Source of the DNA: Chloroflexota bacterium
GTDB lineage: Bacteria > Chloroflexota > Anaerolineae > Promineifilales > Promineifilaceae
Direction of reading: 5' to 3'
Length of the DNA stretch: 49,594 bases
Assembly: GCA_013112725.1 (NCBI GenBank)
Contig: JABFFZ010000040.1
Location: 1-49,594, forward strand
The position numbers and the translations under genes were made by a program. Below are positions 13,721 to 22,456 of this stretch, piece after piece (the stretch's first letter is position 1; each line of letters starts with the position of its first letter). The notes under the pieces were generated by a model, which saw only the letters and a program-made list of their open reading frames with translations, did not search any database and was not told the DNA's origin.

Positions 13721-15955
13721 ATGTCCAAAATACTCAAATGGCTGGCAATCATCCTGGGTGTGTTGCTGGTGTTAATAGTTGGGGTTATTGTGGTTGCCTC
13801 GGCCAGGTCCATTGCCCAGGACGACGATGTGCGCGCCAATCATGGGGCCGGGGCCAGCAGTGTGGCGCCCTCCTACAGCGGTTTGCAGCGCGAATTCCCG
13901 GCTTCCAACGAACCGGCCGATAATCCCACAACGGCCGAAAAAGTAGCTCTGGGCCGCCTGCTCTTTTTTGACCCTGTTCTGTCTGAAAACAACGATTTTG
14001 CCTGCGCCAGTTGCCACCATCCCGACCTGGGCTTCAGCGACGGCCGTACCACGGCCATGGGCGCCCACGAAACGGAACTGGCCCGCAACGCCCCCACTTT
14101 GTGGAATGTGGGGTACGCCAAGAATTTGTTTTGGGACGGCCGTCTGCAATCTCTGGAAGCCCAGGCCGAAATGCCCCTCACCCACCCCGACGAAATGGGC
14201 GTGAGTGACACCGCCACGCTGGTCGCCGAACTGCAAGCCATCCCCGAATATCAGGAATTGTTCAACACCGCCTTTGACGATGGCGTAACCTTTGAAAATG
14301 TAGAACGTGCCCTGGCCGCCTTCCAGCGCAGCCTGATCACCAATAACAGCCCCTTTGACCAATACGCGGCCGGCGACTTCAACGCCCTCACCCCCGCGCA
14401 GCGGCGTGGGCTGGCGCTCTTCCGCTCTGGGGCCACGCGCTGCTTTGAATGTCACAGCGCGCCCACCTTCGCCAGCGACACCTTCCGGGTGATCGGCGTG
14501 GAAAGTGACGATCCTGGCCGCGCCGCCATTGCCGACGACGGCGATGAGGGTGCGTTCAAAGTACCCACGCTGCGCAACATTGCCCTGACTGCGCCCTACA
14601 TGCACAACGGTTCCATGGCCACGCTGGAAGAGGTGCTGGACTTTTACGCCGAAGGCGGTGGCCGGGCGCATGGGCAGGAAAACATAGATGTGTTTGTGCA
14701 AGGGTTTGAGATGAACGACCAGGAGAAGGCAGATTTGCTGGCCTTCCTGATGGCGCTCACCGATGAAAGCCAGATGCCGGAAATTCCTACGGCCGTGCCC
14801 TCTGGCCTGCCCGTTGTGGAACGGTTGGAAAATCCGGCCCGCGCCATGGCGGCCGCCGCCAATACCGGGCATGACGCCGAAATAACCACCGCCCGCGATC
14901 CCCAAACGATCACCGTGCAGCCGGGAGAGAGCATTCAGACGGCCGTAGACCGCGCCCAACCCGGTGATACGGTGGAAATTCCTTATGGCGTCTACCATGA
15001 ACGTGTAGTCATAGACATCAGCGACTTCACCCTGCGTGGCATCCCCAACGAAAACGGCGAATTCCCCATCCTGGACGGCGAAGGGGAATTCTCCGAAGGC
15101 GTTATCGCTTCCAGCAACAACTTCACCATTGGCAACCTGCATGTGCGCAACTACACCGATAACGGTGTCATCGTTGAAGGGTCACGTAACATCCATTTCC
15201 ACGATATTTTTGCCGAAAATACCGGCACCTATGGCGTCTACCCTGTGCAAAGCACCGATGTGCTGGTGGAGCGTGTGGAAGTAACAGGAACGGATGACGC
15301 CGGTATTTATGCCGGGCAGTGCGAAAACGTCATCGTGCGGGACAGCGTGGCTTATGGCAATGTCCTCGGTATTGAACTGGAAAATACCCTCAATGGCGAG
15401 GTATACAACAACCACGTTTACGACAACACCCTGGGTATTCTCATCGTGTTGCTGCCGCAGTTGACGTCCAAAATCTCGGCCAACACCTATATCCATAACA
15501 ACCTGATTGAAGCCAACAACCACGAAAATTTTGCTCCCAGTGGGTTTGCCCGTGCTGCGCCTTCCGGCACCGGTATCTTGTTGCTGGCTACCGACAATGC
15601 CGAAGTCACCGGCAATACCATCAAGGACAATAAAACGGTGGGTATTGCCGTCTTTAGCTCTACCCGCTCTGGCGCCTTTGACACTACTGAACTGGACATC
15701 GGCCCTACGCCAGAAAATAACCACATTCACGATAATACCTACGAAAACAATGGCTATGACCCTGATCCGGCGACCAAAGAGTTGGGCATTCCCGGCGCTG
15801 ACATCATCTGGGATGGCACGGGCGTTGGCAATCATTTTGATGAAGACAGCAGTGTGTCTACCTTCCCGCCCCTTCTGCCCAAGAGCAGTTGGCCGGCCTG
15901 GTGGTATCGCGCTTACTTCAACATCCTAAACTTTGCTATTGAGCGCATGGGATAA
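13721..15955 (+). CDS. Di-heme cytochrome c peroxidase fused to parallel beta-helix
   Basis: A protein of 744 residues. An N-terminal membrane helix (LAIILGVLLVLIVGVIVVAS) exports or anchors it. Residues 60-350 form a MauG/CcpA-type di-heme domain with CASCH (95-99) and CFECH (241-245), plus GMRDDP-like segments replaced by GVESDDPGRAA and APYMHNGSMATLEEVL. Residues 395-720 start TITVQPGESIQTAVDRAQPG and repeat short strands (HNHVYDNTLGI, TGNTIKDNKTVGI), a right-handed parallel beta-helix as in NosD/PbH1 proteins. The peroxidase family reduces H2O2 or oxidises protein residues; the helix may bind carbohydrate or be a scaffold. AAGGAGG precedes the ATG. A strong terminator follows. Confidence 0.9.
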   Translation: MSKILKWLAIILGVLLVLIVGVIVVASARSIAQDDDVRANHGAGASSVAPSYSGLQREFPASNEPADNPTTAEKVALGRLLFFDPVLSENNDFACASCHHPDLGFSDGRTTAMGAHETELARNAPTLWNVGYAKNLFWDGRLQSLEAQAEMPLTHPDEMGVSDTATLVAELQAIPEYQELFNTAFDDGVTFENVERALAAFQRSLITNNSPFDQYAAGDFNALTPAQRRGLALFRSGATRCFECHSAPTFASDTFRVIGVESDDPGRAAIADDGDEGAFKVPTLRNIALTAPYMHNGSMATLEEVLDFYAEGGGRAHGQENIDVFVQGFEMNDQEKADLLAFLMALTDESQMPEIPTAVPSGLPVVERLENPARAMAAAANTGHDAEITTARDPQTITVQPGESIQTAVDRAQPGDTVEIPYGVYHERVVIDISDFTLRGIPNENGEFPILDGEGEFSEGVIASSNNFTIGNLHVRNYTDNGVIVEGSRNIHFHDIFAENTGTYGVYPVQSTDVLVERVEVTGTDDAGIYAGQCENVIVRDSVAYGNVLGIELENTLNGEVYNNHVYDNTLGILIVLLPQLTSKISANTYIHNNLIEANNHENFAPSGFARAAPSGTGILLLATDNAEVTGNTIKDNKTVGIAVFSSTRSGAFDTTELDIGPTPENNHIHDNTYENNGYDPDPATKELGIPGADIIWDGTGVGNHFDEDSSVSTFPPLLPKSSWPAWWYRAYFNILNFAIERMG

Positions 15956-15959
15956 CAAA

Positions 15960-15995
15960 AAGCCCTTCGGATTTTGAAATCCGAAGGGCTTTTTT
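15960..15995 (+). terminator. Intrinsic terminator after peroxidase gene
   Basis: A 15-bp perfect stem AAGCCCTTCGGATTT / AAATCCGAAGGGCTT with a 2-nt loop, then six T. It starts 5 bp after the stop codon. Confidence 0.93.
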
Positions 15996-16044
15996 ATCGC
16001 AACTGTGGTCTGGGGCTTTCGTACAGAGTGGTGTATAATAGGCT

Positions 16045-16096
16045 GATTAGAGATGGGCGATGGTCCGATCTCCAATCTCCCAATCTCTAGTCTCCA
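16045..16096. repeat. GAGATT-word palindrome, copy 2
   Basis: AGAGATGGGCGATGG is followed by ATCTCCAATCTCCCAATCTC. A TATAAT (16034-16039) precedes it, but no good -35 is seen, so I do not call a promoter. The element lies in the leader of the following gene. Confidence 0.7.
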
Positions 16097-16134
16097 GAAT
16101 ACGCTCCATTTATATTTACATAAGGAGTTCGATG

Positions 16135-16581
16135 ATGAGCGATGAAATGTCAAATGTGGATCAGTTGAAAGCTGATGAAAGATTGAAAATTGAAGTGTCG
16201 GTGGAAGAAGAAGTAACAAAGGCAGATACTTCTGGCACGCCGGTGAATATAACGGCCGAACTGCGCGGGTTGGGGCGGCAGTTTGTGGAAACGTTGCAAA
16301 CGGCCTGGAACAGCGAAGAGCGGCAGCGCATTGAAAAAGAGGTGCGTGAGGGCATGCGCTCCTTTGCCGATGAGATTGACAAGGCCATTCAAGAAGTGCG
16401 CGCCAGCGAAGCCACAGTCAAGGTAAAAACGGAAGCGTCGCAAGTGGCGGAGAAGGTGCAAACCAGCGAAGCCGGGCAGAAAGCGCGGGCCGGTTTGGCC
16501 AAAAGCCTGCAATGGTTGAGCGAGGAGTTGGGCAGTCTGGCGACGAAATTTACGCCACCGGAGAAAGAAGGGGAGCAGTGA
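16135..16581 (+). CDS. Unknown helical protein, 148 residues
   Basis: Not recognised. Almost wholly predicted helical and charged, with amphipathic stretches (GLGRQFVETLQTAWNSEERQ, EVREGMRSFADEIDKAIQEV, AGLAKSLQWLSEELGSLATKF) and no cysteine or membrane helix. This resembles apolipoprotein-like or YtxH/DUF-type membrane-associated helices. AAGGAG (16122-16127) is 4 nt from an ATG at 16132 and 7 nt from the one at 16135; I prefer the latter. The stop codon lies inside a GAGCAGT repeat. Confidence 0.7.
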   Translation: MSDEMSNVDQLKADERLKIEVSVEEEVTKADTSGTPVNITAELRGLGRQFVETLQTAWNSEERQRIEKEVREGMRSFADEIDKAIQEVRASEATVKVKTEASQVAEKVQTSEAGQKARAGLAKSLQWLSEELGSLATKFTPPEKEGEQ

Positions 16582-16623
16582 GCAGTGAGCAGTAGACTGC
16601 TCACCGTTCACTGTTTGCTGCTT
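16573..16623. repeat. GAGCAGT-word palindrome, copy 1
   Basis: Three perfect GAGCAGT heptamers (16573-16593) are followed by ACTGCTC and degenerate reverse units (ACCGTTC, ACTGTTT). It separates two convergent genes and supplies the stop codon of the first. Relatives lie at 25885 and 48113. Confidence 0.85.
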
Positions 16624-16624
16624 A

Positions 16625-17548
16625 CTATAATTGCGGCAGCACGGCCATAGCTAACCCCTCTAGCCCGTCCAAATCATCCAGGTCAAGCCATTGCAGCATG
16701 ATGCGCTGCACCCCGGCTGCGGCAAAATCCCCCAGTTGATCCACAATTTGCCCGCCAGTACCGGCGACAATGCCCCGTTCGTGGGCCTGGGCCAGGCTCA
16801 GCTTGCGGGCGGTCAGTTTGGCTTGCAAGGCCGTGTCATCCTTACCAAACCAGCATCCGGTCATCAGGGAACGGCGTACAGAGTGGGGGGCACGGCCGTG
16901 TCTGGCCAACATCTCATCAAGCATCCGGCTGCGTTCGGCAAAAGTCGTTGGGGGGATATAGACCGCGTTCCATTCAGTGGCATACCGGGCGGCCAGGGGC
17001 AACGTGCGCTGCGGGCCATTGCCGCCAATGAGGATGGGCGGACCACCAGCGCGCTGCGGACGGGGCAGCAGCACCGCCTCATGCAGTTGGTAATACTCCC
17101 CGGCGTAATCCAGTGGTTCATCCTTTTGCAATAAATGGGTAATAATCTGCACCCCTTCCTCAAAGCGGTGGAAACGTTCGGCCACATCCAGCAGTTGCCA
17201 GCCGTAGTTATGATGTTCCCGCTCTTGCCAGCCGGCGCCGACACCGAGGGTGAGACGGCCGTTACTCAAGTCATCTACCGCTGCCGCCATGCGCGCCGTC
17301 ATGGTGGGCTGGCGGAAGGAGACGGGTGTTACCAGCGGCCCAAACTCAATGCGCCGGGTGTGGCTGGCCAGCCAGGTGAGCGAGACCCACAACTCCAACG
17401 ATTCCAGGTCGGGTGGGTTGGCGTTGGTGTAATGATCGGAGCGGTAAAGCCCCACAAAGCCGAGGTCTTCTACGGCCGTAGCCAGCCGCTGCCACCGCGC
17501 CCAATTCAATCCATTTTGCCCCTCAACCATAATGGCTACTTCAATCAT
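16625..17548 (-). CDS. LLM-class F420-dependent oxidoreductase
   Basis: A protein of about 307 residues with the luciferase-like monooxygenase (LLM) TIM barrel: VEDLGFVGLYRSDHY, RIEFGPLVTPVSFRQPTMTA, DDLSNGRLTLGVGAGWQERE and PPILIGGNGPQRTLPLAARY. This matches F420-dependent LLM subfamilies rather than FMN luciferases; the presence of npdG and cofE 2.5 kb away supports F420 use. The substrate is unknown. AAAGGAGG lies 5 nt before the second of two adjacent ATGs, which I take as start. It is downstream of trxA on the same strand, but a terminator lies between. Confidence 0.88.
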   Translation of the reverse strand: MIEVAIMVEGQNGLNWARWQRLATAVEDLGFVGLYRSDHYTNANPPDLESLELWVSLTWLASHTRRIEFGPLVTPVSFRQPTMTARMAAAVDDLSNGRLTLGVGAGWQEREHHNYGWQLLDVAERFHRFEEGVQIITHLLQKDEPLDYAGEYYQLHEAVLLPRPQRAGGPPILIGGNGPQRTLPLAARYATEWNAVYIPPTTFAERSRMLDEMLARHGRAPHSVRRSLMTGCWFGKDDTALQAKLTARKLSLAQAHERGIVAGTGGQIVDQLGDFAAAGVQRIMLQWLDLDDLDGLEGLAMAVLPQL

Positions 17549-17566
17549 CATCGCCTCCTTTGGAAC

Positions 17567-17595
17567 TGTAAGACGATTTTCAAAATCGTCTTACA
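17567..17595. repeat. 29-bp near-perfect palindrome
   Basis: TGTAAGACGATTTT and AAAATCGTCTTACA flank one base. It lies between the trxA terminator and the oxidoreductase ribosome-binding site and could be an operator or a dispersed palindrome. Confidence 0.7.
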
Positions 17596-17604
17596 GCAGA
17601 AAAC

Positions 17605-17640
17605 AAAAACGCCCACCTTAAATCTAAGGCGAGCGTTTTT
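17605..17640 (-). terminator. Intrinsic terminator after trxA
   Basis: Stem AAAAACGCCCACCTTA / TAAGGCGAGCGTTTTT with AATC loop and two wobble pairs; U-tract on the minus strand, 22 bp past the trxA stop. Confidence 0.85.
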
Positions 17641-17662
17641 CAGTTATCACAAAAGTCCGGTG

Positions 17663-18007
17663 TTAGGCCAGTTGCGTGTCGAGGTGGGGCAGGATTTGGG
17701 CCACAATGCGGTCTTTGGGCTGCGCCCCGGTAATGCGGGCTACTACTGCCCCACCCTTAAACAGCATCAACGTGGGAATACCTACAATGCCATAACGGCC
17801 AGGTACAGCCGGATTGTCATCCACGTCCATCTTGCCCACTTTCAAGACGCCGTTGTACTCTTGGGCGATGGCGTCTACGTGCGGGGCCACCATACGGCAC
17901 GGGCCACACCAATCGGCCCAGAAATCAATCAGCACTGGCTTGTTTGATTTCAGCACTTCGGTTTCGAAGTTCGCGTCCGTAATTTCACTTGTATATTGAT
18001 TTGCCAT
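17663..18007 (-). CDS. trxA: Thioredoxin
   Basis: A protein of 114 residues. The redox motif WCGPC lies in VLIDFWADWCGPCRMVAP, and the cis-proline loop GIVGIPTLMLFKGG is intact. It reduces protein disulfides using thioredoxin reductase. AAGGAGC precedes the ATG. It is monocistronic: a terminator follows and a repeat-filled gap precedes it. Confidence 0.96.
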   Translation of the reverse strand: MANQYTSEITDANFETEVLKSNKPVLIDFWADWCGPCRMVAPHVDAIAQEYNGVLKVGKMDVDDNPAVPGRYGIVGIPTLMLFKGGAVVARITGAQPKDRIVAQILPHLDTQLA

Positions 18008-18152
18008 TTTATTGCTCCTTCAACATCTTATCCCATAAGGGTTGATTCTTAATAGTTCAGGGTAGTAGATGCCACTAATCACAACAATCTTACCTGCGAG
18101 TTTAACCTAAGGGTTTTACCTGTCAAGGAAATGGGTACAATAGACTTGGGGA

Positions 18153-18246
18153 GTAAGCGTTTAGACTTGACAAGTTTATTGCCAAAGACAGTTGCCGCAA
18201 TTCAGGCGCAAAAACTTGTCAAGTCACCAGAGGAACTGAACGGTTA
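18153..18246. repeat. 94-bp dispersed palindromic repeat, copy A
   Basis: Holds inverted arms GACTTGACAAGTTT (18164-18177) and AAACTTGTCAAGTC (18212-18225). The whole 94 bp recurs in reverse orientation at 24679-24772 with the same length and roughly 80% identity by eye. The 336-bp gap between trxA and the amidohydrolase gene contains this element and the GAGATT repeat; nothing else is recognised apart from about 145 bp upstream of trxA. Confidence 0.8.
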
Positions 18247-18251
18247 CCTTG

Positions 18252-18329
18252 GGGAGATTAAAAGATTGGGAGATTAAGAGATTGGTGACTAGAGATTCAA
18301 TCTCTAATCTCCAATCCCCAATCCCCTAA
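18252..18329. repeat. GAGATT-word palindrome, copy 3
   Basis: GAGATT, AAGATTGGGAGATT and AAGAGATTGG are followed by AATCTCTAATCTCC and AATCCCC units. It ends 14 bp before the next start codon. Confidence 0.8.
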
Positions 18330-18343
18330 CAAGGATATAGTCT

Positions 18344-19708
18344 ATGGATAATCAACTGATTATAAACGGCCGTCTGGTGACATGGCTGCCAGACGCGGAA
18401 ATTGTGGAAAACGGGGCGGTGTTGGTGCAGGACGGCCGTATTGCCGCCATAGGCCCTACCCCGGAACTTCGGGAAACCTATCCCCAGGCCAAACAGCTAG
18501 ACGCCAGGGGGCAGCTTGTCATGCCTGGTAACATTTGTGCCCATACGCACTTTTATGGCGCATTTGCACGGGGCATGGGCATTCCCGGCCCACCCATGCA
18601 AGATTTCCCCGATATTTTAGCGCGGTTGTGGTGGCGGCTGGACCGTGCCCTGTTTGACCTGGATGTGCAGTATAGTGCCCTGGTTTGCCTGGTGGACGCT
18701 ATCAAACACGGTACAACTACCCTCATTGACCATCACGCCAGCCCCAACGCCATCAACAATTCACTGGATCAGATTGCGGTGGCCGTGGAGCAAGCCGGGG
18801 TGCGCGCCGCCTTGTGTTATGAAGTGACAGACCGGAACGGCCGTGACGGGACACAGGCGGGTATTGAGGAAAATGTGCGCTTTCTGCACTCCCTCAAAGA
18901 GCGCGACAACTCGCTGTTGGCGGGCACGTTTGGCCTGCACGCCTCCCTTTCCCTCAGTGACGAAACATTAGCCGACTGTGTAGCTGCGGCGCAAAAACTG
19001 GACAGCGGTTTTCACATTCACGTTGCCGAACATGAGGCCGATGAATATGATGCCTTGCACAACTATGGCAAACGAGTGGTGCACCGGTTGGCCGATGCGG
19101 GCATTTTAGGGCCAAAAAGCATTGTCGCTCACTGTGTTCACATTGACGCCGCCGAAATGCACCTGCTACGGGAAACAGGCACATGGGTCACACACCAGCC
19201 GCGCAGCAATATGAACAACGCCGTCGGCGCGGCGGACGTGGAAGGGATGCTGCGGTTGGGCATCCCCGTTTGCCTGGGCAACGATGGTTTCAGCAATAAC
19301 ATGTGGGCCGAGTGGAAGACGGCGTATCTGTTGCACAAAGCCGCCCACCGCGACCCGCGCCGGATGAATGGCCTGGATGTGGTGCAAATGGCCGTCCACA
19401 ATAATGCCGCCCTGGCCCGCATCTTTTGGCCTGATTTGCCGTTGGGGAAATTGGCAGTGGGCGCGGCGGCGGACATTATTTTTGTAGATTACCACGCCAC
19501 CACGCCCCTCAGCGCCGGCAATTTGCCCTGGCACATCCTCTTTGGCTTTGAGAGCAGCTTGGTGACAACGACGATGGTTGACGGTAAATTGTTGATGCAG
19601 GATCGGAAGCTGTTGACGTTGGATGAGGCGGAAATTACGGAGAGGAGCCGGGAATTGGCAACGGCCGTGTGGCAGCGTTTTGAAAAATTGAGTGAAGATG
19701 AGGGCTAG
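18344..19708 (+). CDS. SsnA-like amidohydrolase
   Basis: A protein of 454 residues of the amidohydrolase superfamily (TIM barrel with metal site). Metal ligands are visible as HTH in GNICAHTHFYGAF, His in GFHIHVAEHEADEYDA, His in IVAHCVHIDAAE and Asp in CLGNDGFSNNMW. This pattern matches the putative aminohydrolase SsnA and related chlorohydrolase/deaminase proteins, which hydrolyse C-N bonds of purine-like or guanidine-like substrates; the true substrate is unknown. An N-terminal beta-sandwich (IINGRLVTWLPDAEIVENGA) is typical. It is the first gene of a run with npdG and cofE, 57 bp before npdG. Confidence 0.85.
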   Translation: MDNQLIINGRLVTWLPDAEIVENGAVLVQDGRIAAIGPTPELRETYPQAKQLDARGQLVMPGNICAHTHFYGAFARGMGIPGPPMQDFPDILARLWWRLDRALFDLDVQYSALVCLVDAIKHGTTTLIDHHASPNAINNSLDQIAVAVEQAGVRAALCYEVTDRNGRDGTQAGIEENVRFLHSLKERDNSLLAGTFGLHASLSLSDETLADCVAAAQKLDSGFHIHVAEHEADEYDALHNYGKRVVHRLADAGILGPKSIVAHCVHIDAAEMHLLRETGTWVTHQPRSNMNNAVGAADVEGMLRLGIPVCLGNDGFSNNMWAEWKTAYLLHKAAHRDPRRMNGLDVVQMAVHNNAALARIFWPDLPLGKLAVGAAADIIFVDYHATTPLSAGNLPWHILFGFESSLVTTTMVDGKLLMQDRKLLTLDEAEITERSRELATAVWQRFEKLSEDEG

Positions 19709-19765
19709 TGGCTGGTTGCCGGTATTAGCAACCAGCCATTAGCCCCCACAAACAAGGAGAACGAC

Positions 19766-20410
19766 TTGAAGATTGCGATTTTAGGCGGAACGGGGGATGA
19801 AGGGTTTGGCCTGGGCTGCCGTTGGGCGGCGGCGGGGCATGAAATTATCATTGGTTCGCGGCTGGCGGAAAAGGGAGCAACGGCCGCGGCCGATATGCAG
19901 GCGCGGCTGCCCCAGGCAAGCGTGACAGGCACGGATAATCTGAGCGCAGCACAGCAAGCGGAGGTGGTGGTGTTGTCGGTGCCTTATGCGGCGCAGCAGG
20001 CCACGCTGGAAACCGTGCAGGAGGCAGTGGCTGATAAGCTGCTGATCACGGTGGTTGCTCCTACCGGTGAAAAGGCGGCGCGAGTTCACCGGCTGCCCAG
20101 CGGCCTATCGGCGGCGGAGGAGGCGCAGCAGCAGGTTCCGGCGGCGCGGGTGGTGGCGGCGTTCCAAAACATCGGCGCGCACCATTTGCCTGACCTGAAC
20201 CATGAATTGGATTGCGACGTGCTGATTTGTGGTGAAAAGAAGGCGGATAAGGATGTGGTGATGGCTCTGTGCCAGGATGCCGGCTTGCGCGGTGTGAATG
20301 TCGGGGCGCTGCAAAATGCGCGGGCGGTGGAGGAGTTAACGGCCGTACTTATTGCCATCAACATCATTTACAAAGTACCGGGGGCGGGCATCCGCATCAC
20401 AGGAATCTGA
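19766..20410 (+). CDS. npdG: NADPH-dependent F420 reductase
   Basis: A protein of 214 residues. It opens with a Rossmann motif, KIAILGGTGDEGFGLGCRWA, and has IIIGSR (NADP phosphate-binding region) and VVLSVPYAAQ, as in F420:NADP oxidoreductases. It transfers hydride between NADPH and coenzyme F420. The start is TTG, supported by AAGGAGA 6 nt upstream and by the sequence beginning directly with the Rossmann strand. It is 4 bp from cofE, so F420 reduction and synthesis are co-transcribed. Confidence 0.9.
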   Translation: MKIAILGGTGDEGFGLGCRWAAAGHEIIIGSRLAEKGATAAADMQARLPQASVTGTDNLSAAQQAEVVVLSVPYAAQQATLETVQEAVADKLLITVVAPTGEKAARVHRLPSGLSAAEEAQQQVPAARVVAAFQNIGAHHLPDLNHELDCDVLICGEKKADKDVVMALCQDAGLRGVNVGALQNARAVEELTAVLIAINIIYKVPGAGIRITGI

Positions 20411-20414
20411 CCCA

Positions 20415-21179
20415 ATGCCAGAACTTCGTTTTATGTCAATCCCCCACATTCCCCATGTTCAGCCAGGTGACAATCTGGCTGAATTGTTGTTAACTGCGTT
20501 GCAGCAGGCAAACATTGAACTGCAAAATGGTGATGTGTTGGCGATTGCCCAAAAAATCGTCTCTAAAGCCGAAGGCCGATTGGTGAATTTGGGAACGGTG
20601 ACGCCGGGCGCACAGGCCCAGATAGTGGCCGGGCACACCGGTAAGGACTCGCGTGTGGTGGAATTGATTTTGCAGGAGAGTGAAGAAATTTCGCGGATGC
20701 GCCCCGGTGTACTCATTGTGCGCCATCGGTTGGGTTTTACCAGCGCCAACGCTGGGATAGACCGTTCTAATGTGGCTCAATCTGGCGCGGACGAAACGGT
20801 GCTGCTGCTGCCAGAAGACCCGGACGCTTCGGCAGCGCGTATTTGCCAACATTTACAAGAGTATTTCCAGGTACAGTTGGGGGTGGTCATAACGGATTCA
20901 CATGGACGGCCGTTTCGCCTGGGCACGGTTGGTGTGGCCATTGGCGTGGCCGGGATGCCTGCTTTGTGGAACCGGCGTGGTGAGTTAGATTTGTACGGTT
21001 ATGCCCTGCAACATACGGATGTGGCGGTAGCGGATGAGGTGGCGGCGGCGGCGGGTTTACTCATGGGGCAGGCGGCTGAAGGATCGCCGGCGATAGTGGT
21101 GCGCGGCCTGCAATTACCGGCCGGTGATGGCAAAGCCACCGACCTGATCCGTCCCAAAGAACTGGATCTATACCGGTAA
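20415..21179 (+). CDS. cofE: Coenzyme F420-0:L-glutamate ligase
   Basis: A protein of 254 residues matching CofE/Fbi[79 protein letters not shown]. It adds glutamates to F420-0 using GTP. The start ATG at 20415 follows the npdG stop by 4 bp; an upstream in-frame ATG would overlap npdG by 59 bp and is less likely. No nitroreductase-type FbiB C-terminus is fused. With npdG and the LLM oxidoreductase it shows that the organism makes and uses F420. Confidence 0.93.
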   Translation: MPELRFMSIPHIPHVQPGDNLAELLLTALQQANIELQNGDVLAIAQKIVSKAEGRLVNLGTVTPGAQAQIVAGHTGKDSRVVELILQESEEISRMRPGVLIVRHRLGFTSANAGIDRSNVAQSGADETVLLLPEDPDASAARICQHLQEYFQVQLGVVITDSHGRPFRLGTVGVAIGVAGMPALWNRRGELDLYGYALQHTDVAVADEVAAAAGLLMGQAAEGSPAIVVRGLQLPAGDGKATDLIRPKELDLYR

Positions 21180-21188
21180 GGAAGGCTT

Positions 21189-22403
21189 GTGAAGAGACGA
21201 CTTATTGTCAGTTGGTTTATTCTCTTTTTTCTGGTTAGTTGTCAGAGCCAGATCGTTCCAACCCGCGCCAGTCTGGCGATGATACCGGGTGGGGGAGGGT
21301 TACCCGCCACCTATACAGCAGTGCCGGGCACGGCCGTGCCCACTCTTACCCCCATCGGCACCCTCCGTGCCTTGCCGCCGACCAATACGCCGCCATTTAT
21401 CCCTAGCCATACCCCCGTGCCGCCCACGCCCACGCCCACCGAAACGCCTACGCCTACTATGGTAGGGCCAACACCGCCTGTTATTAAGCCCATTCATGCC
21501 TATGGCATCCGTGAAGCCATTCCTTACCAGGCCTTCCCCAAACCACCGGGGGACAATGGCTGGGGTATGCACTGGATACCCACTGTCAGCCAGGATCGCG
21601 GTGTGGTAGATCAGTTTGTGGCCGAAATGGTGCGGATGCACATTAAATGGGTGGTGTTCCTGAATGATGGTACTAATATCGGCGATAATGATTATCTGGT
21701 GGACCGGTTGGTAGCCAACGGCATCATGCCGGTGATGCGTCTCTACCGCGACGGCATTTTGCCCTATGATGGCAACCTGGGCGCTGTGGTGCGCCATTAC
21801 CGCGCCAGAGGTGTTTATTACTTCCAACTTTACAACGAACCGAATGTGGATATTGAGAACCAGCAAAGCTTTGCCAACCCCGACCAATACGCCCGCGCCT
21901 GGGCCAATGCGGCGCGAGTGGTGGTGGAAAACGGCGGTTTACCCGGCATTGGCGCGTTGAGTCCGGGTGGCTCATACAATCATCTGCAATTTCTGGACCG
22001 CACCTTTTATGCGCTGGAATATAACGGGGATGCTTACCTGCTGAACCATGCCTGGTTGTCGGCGCACAATTATCATGGGACACGGCCGTACAACGACCCC
22101 GGCGGCTTCCTCCTCTTCCGTGAATACGACAAAATTGTGCAGGCTCATTTGGGTCGCTCCCTACCCATCATCGGTACCGAAGGCGGCTCCTACCACCCCG
22201 ACCCCAACGTAGACCGGCAGTTCATCGAATACCAATACACTTATATGCGCAACCGCGAACCTTACTTTTTCGCCTTTAGCTACTGGCTGATCGCCAACCG
22301 CGCCGGCGGCGGTCATGATGCCCAATGGGAATGGCAAACCCTGATCCGCTCCAACTACGTCCACCCTGTCGTCACCGAGTTTTTCTACAAGAACGCCCGG
22401 TAA
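21189..22403 (+). CDS. Glycoside-hydrolase-like lipoprotein
   Basis: A protein of 404 residues starting at GTG. The signal LIVSWFILFFLVSCQSQ ends in a lipobox. A Thr-Pro-rich linker (TPVPPTPTPTETPTPT) leads to a TIM-barrel domain with YFQLYNEPNVD (candidate acid/base Glu) and PIIGTEGGSYHPD (candidate nucleophile Glu), the pair used by clan GH-A retaining glycosidases. Asp/Trp-rich loops near the end (FAFSYWLIANRAGGG) fit a sugar cleft. The exact family and substrate are not clear. It starts 9 bp after cofE and may be co-transcribed, though its function is unrelated. Confidence 0.75.
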   Translation: MKRRLIVSWFILFFLVSCQSQIVPTRASLAMIPGGGGLPATYTAVPGTAVPTLTPIGTLRALPPTNTPPFIPSHTPVPPTPTPTETPTPTMVGPTPPVIKPIHAYGIREAIPYQAFPKPPGDNGWGMHWIPTVSQDRGVVDQFVAEMVRMHIKWVVFLNDGTNIGDNDYLVDRLVANGIMPVMRLYRDGILPYDGNLGAVVRHYRARGVYYFQLYNEPNVDIENQQSFANPDQYARAWANAARVVVENGGLPGIGALSPGGSYNHLQFLDRTFYALEYNGDAYLLNHAWLSAHNYHGTRPYNDPGGFLLFREYDKIVQAHLGRSLPIIGTEGGSYHPDPNVDRQFIEYQYTYMRNREPYFFAFSYWLIANRAGGGHDAQWEWQTLIRSNYVHPVVTEFFYKNAR

Positions 22404-22408
22404 AATAG

Positions 22409-22456
22409 CGGAGAGATTGAGAGATTAGACAATCTCCAATCTCCCATTCTCTAGTC
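22409..22456. repeat. GAGATT-word palindrome, copy 4
   Basis: GCGGAGAGATTGAGAGATTAG is mirrored by AATCTCCAATCTCCCATTCTC. It lies between two convergent genes and reaches the glgC stop codon. Confidence 0.8.

Noticed and set aside
13772..15142. Long open frame antisense to the peroxidase gene
   Set aside because: It is a shadow of the GC-rich coding strand; the plus-strand protein has heme motifs, a ribosome-binding site and a terminator.
16034..16039. TATAAT as promoter of the 148-residue helical protein
   Set aside because: No acceptable -35 at 16-18 nt and no correct extended -10; not strong enough to list.
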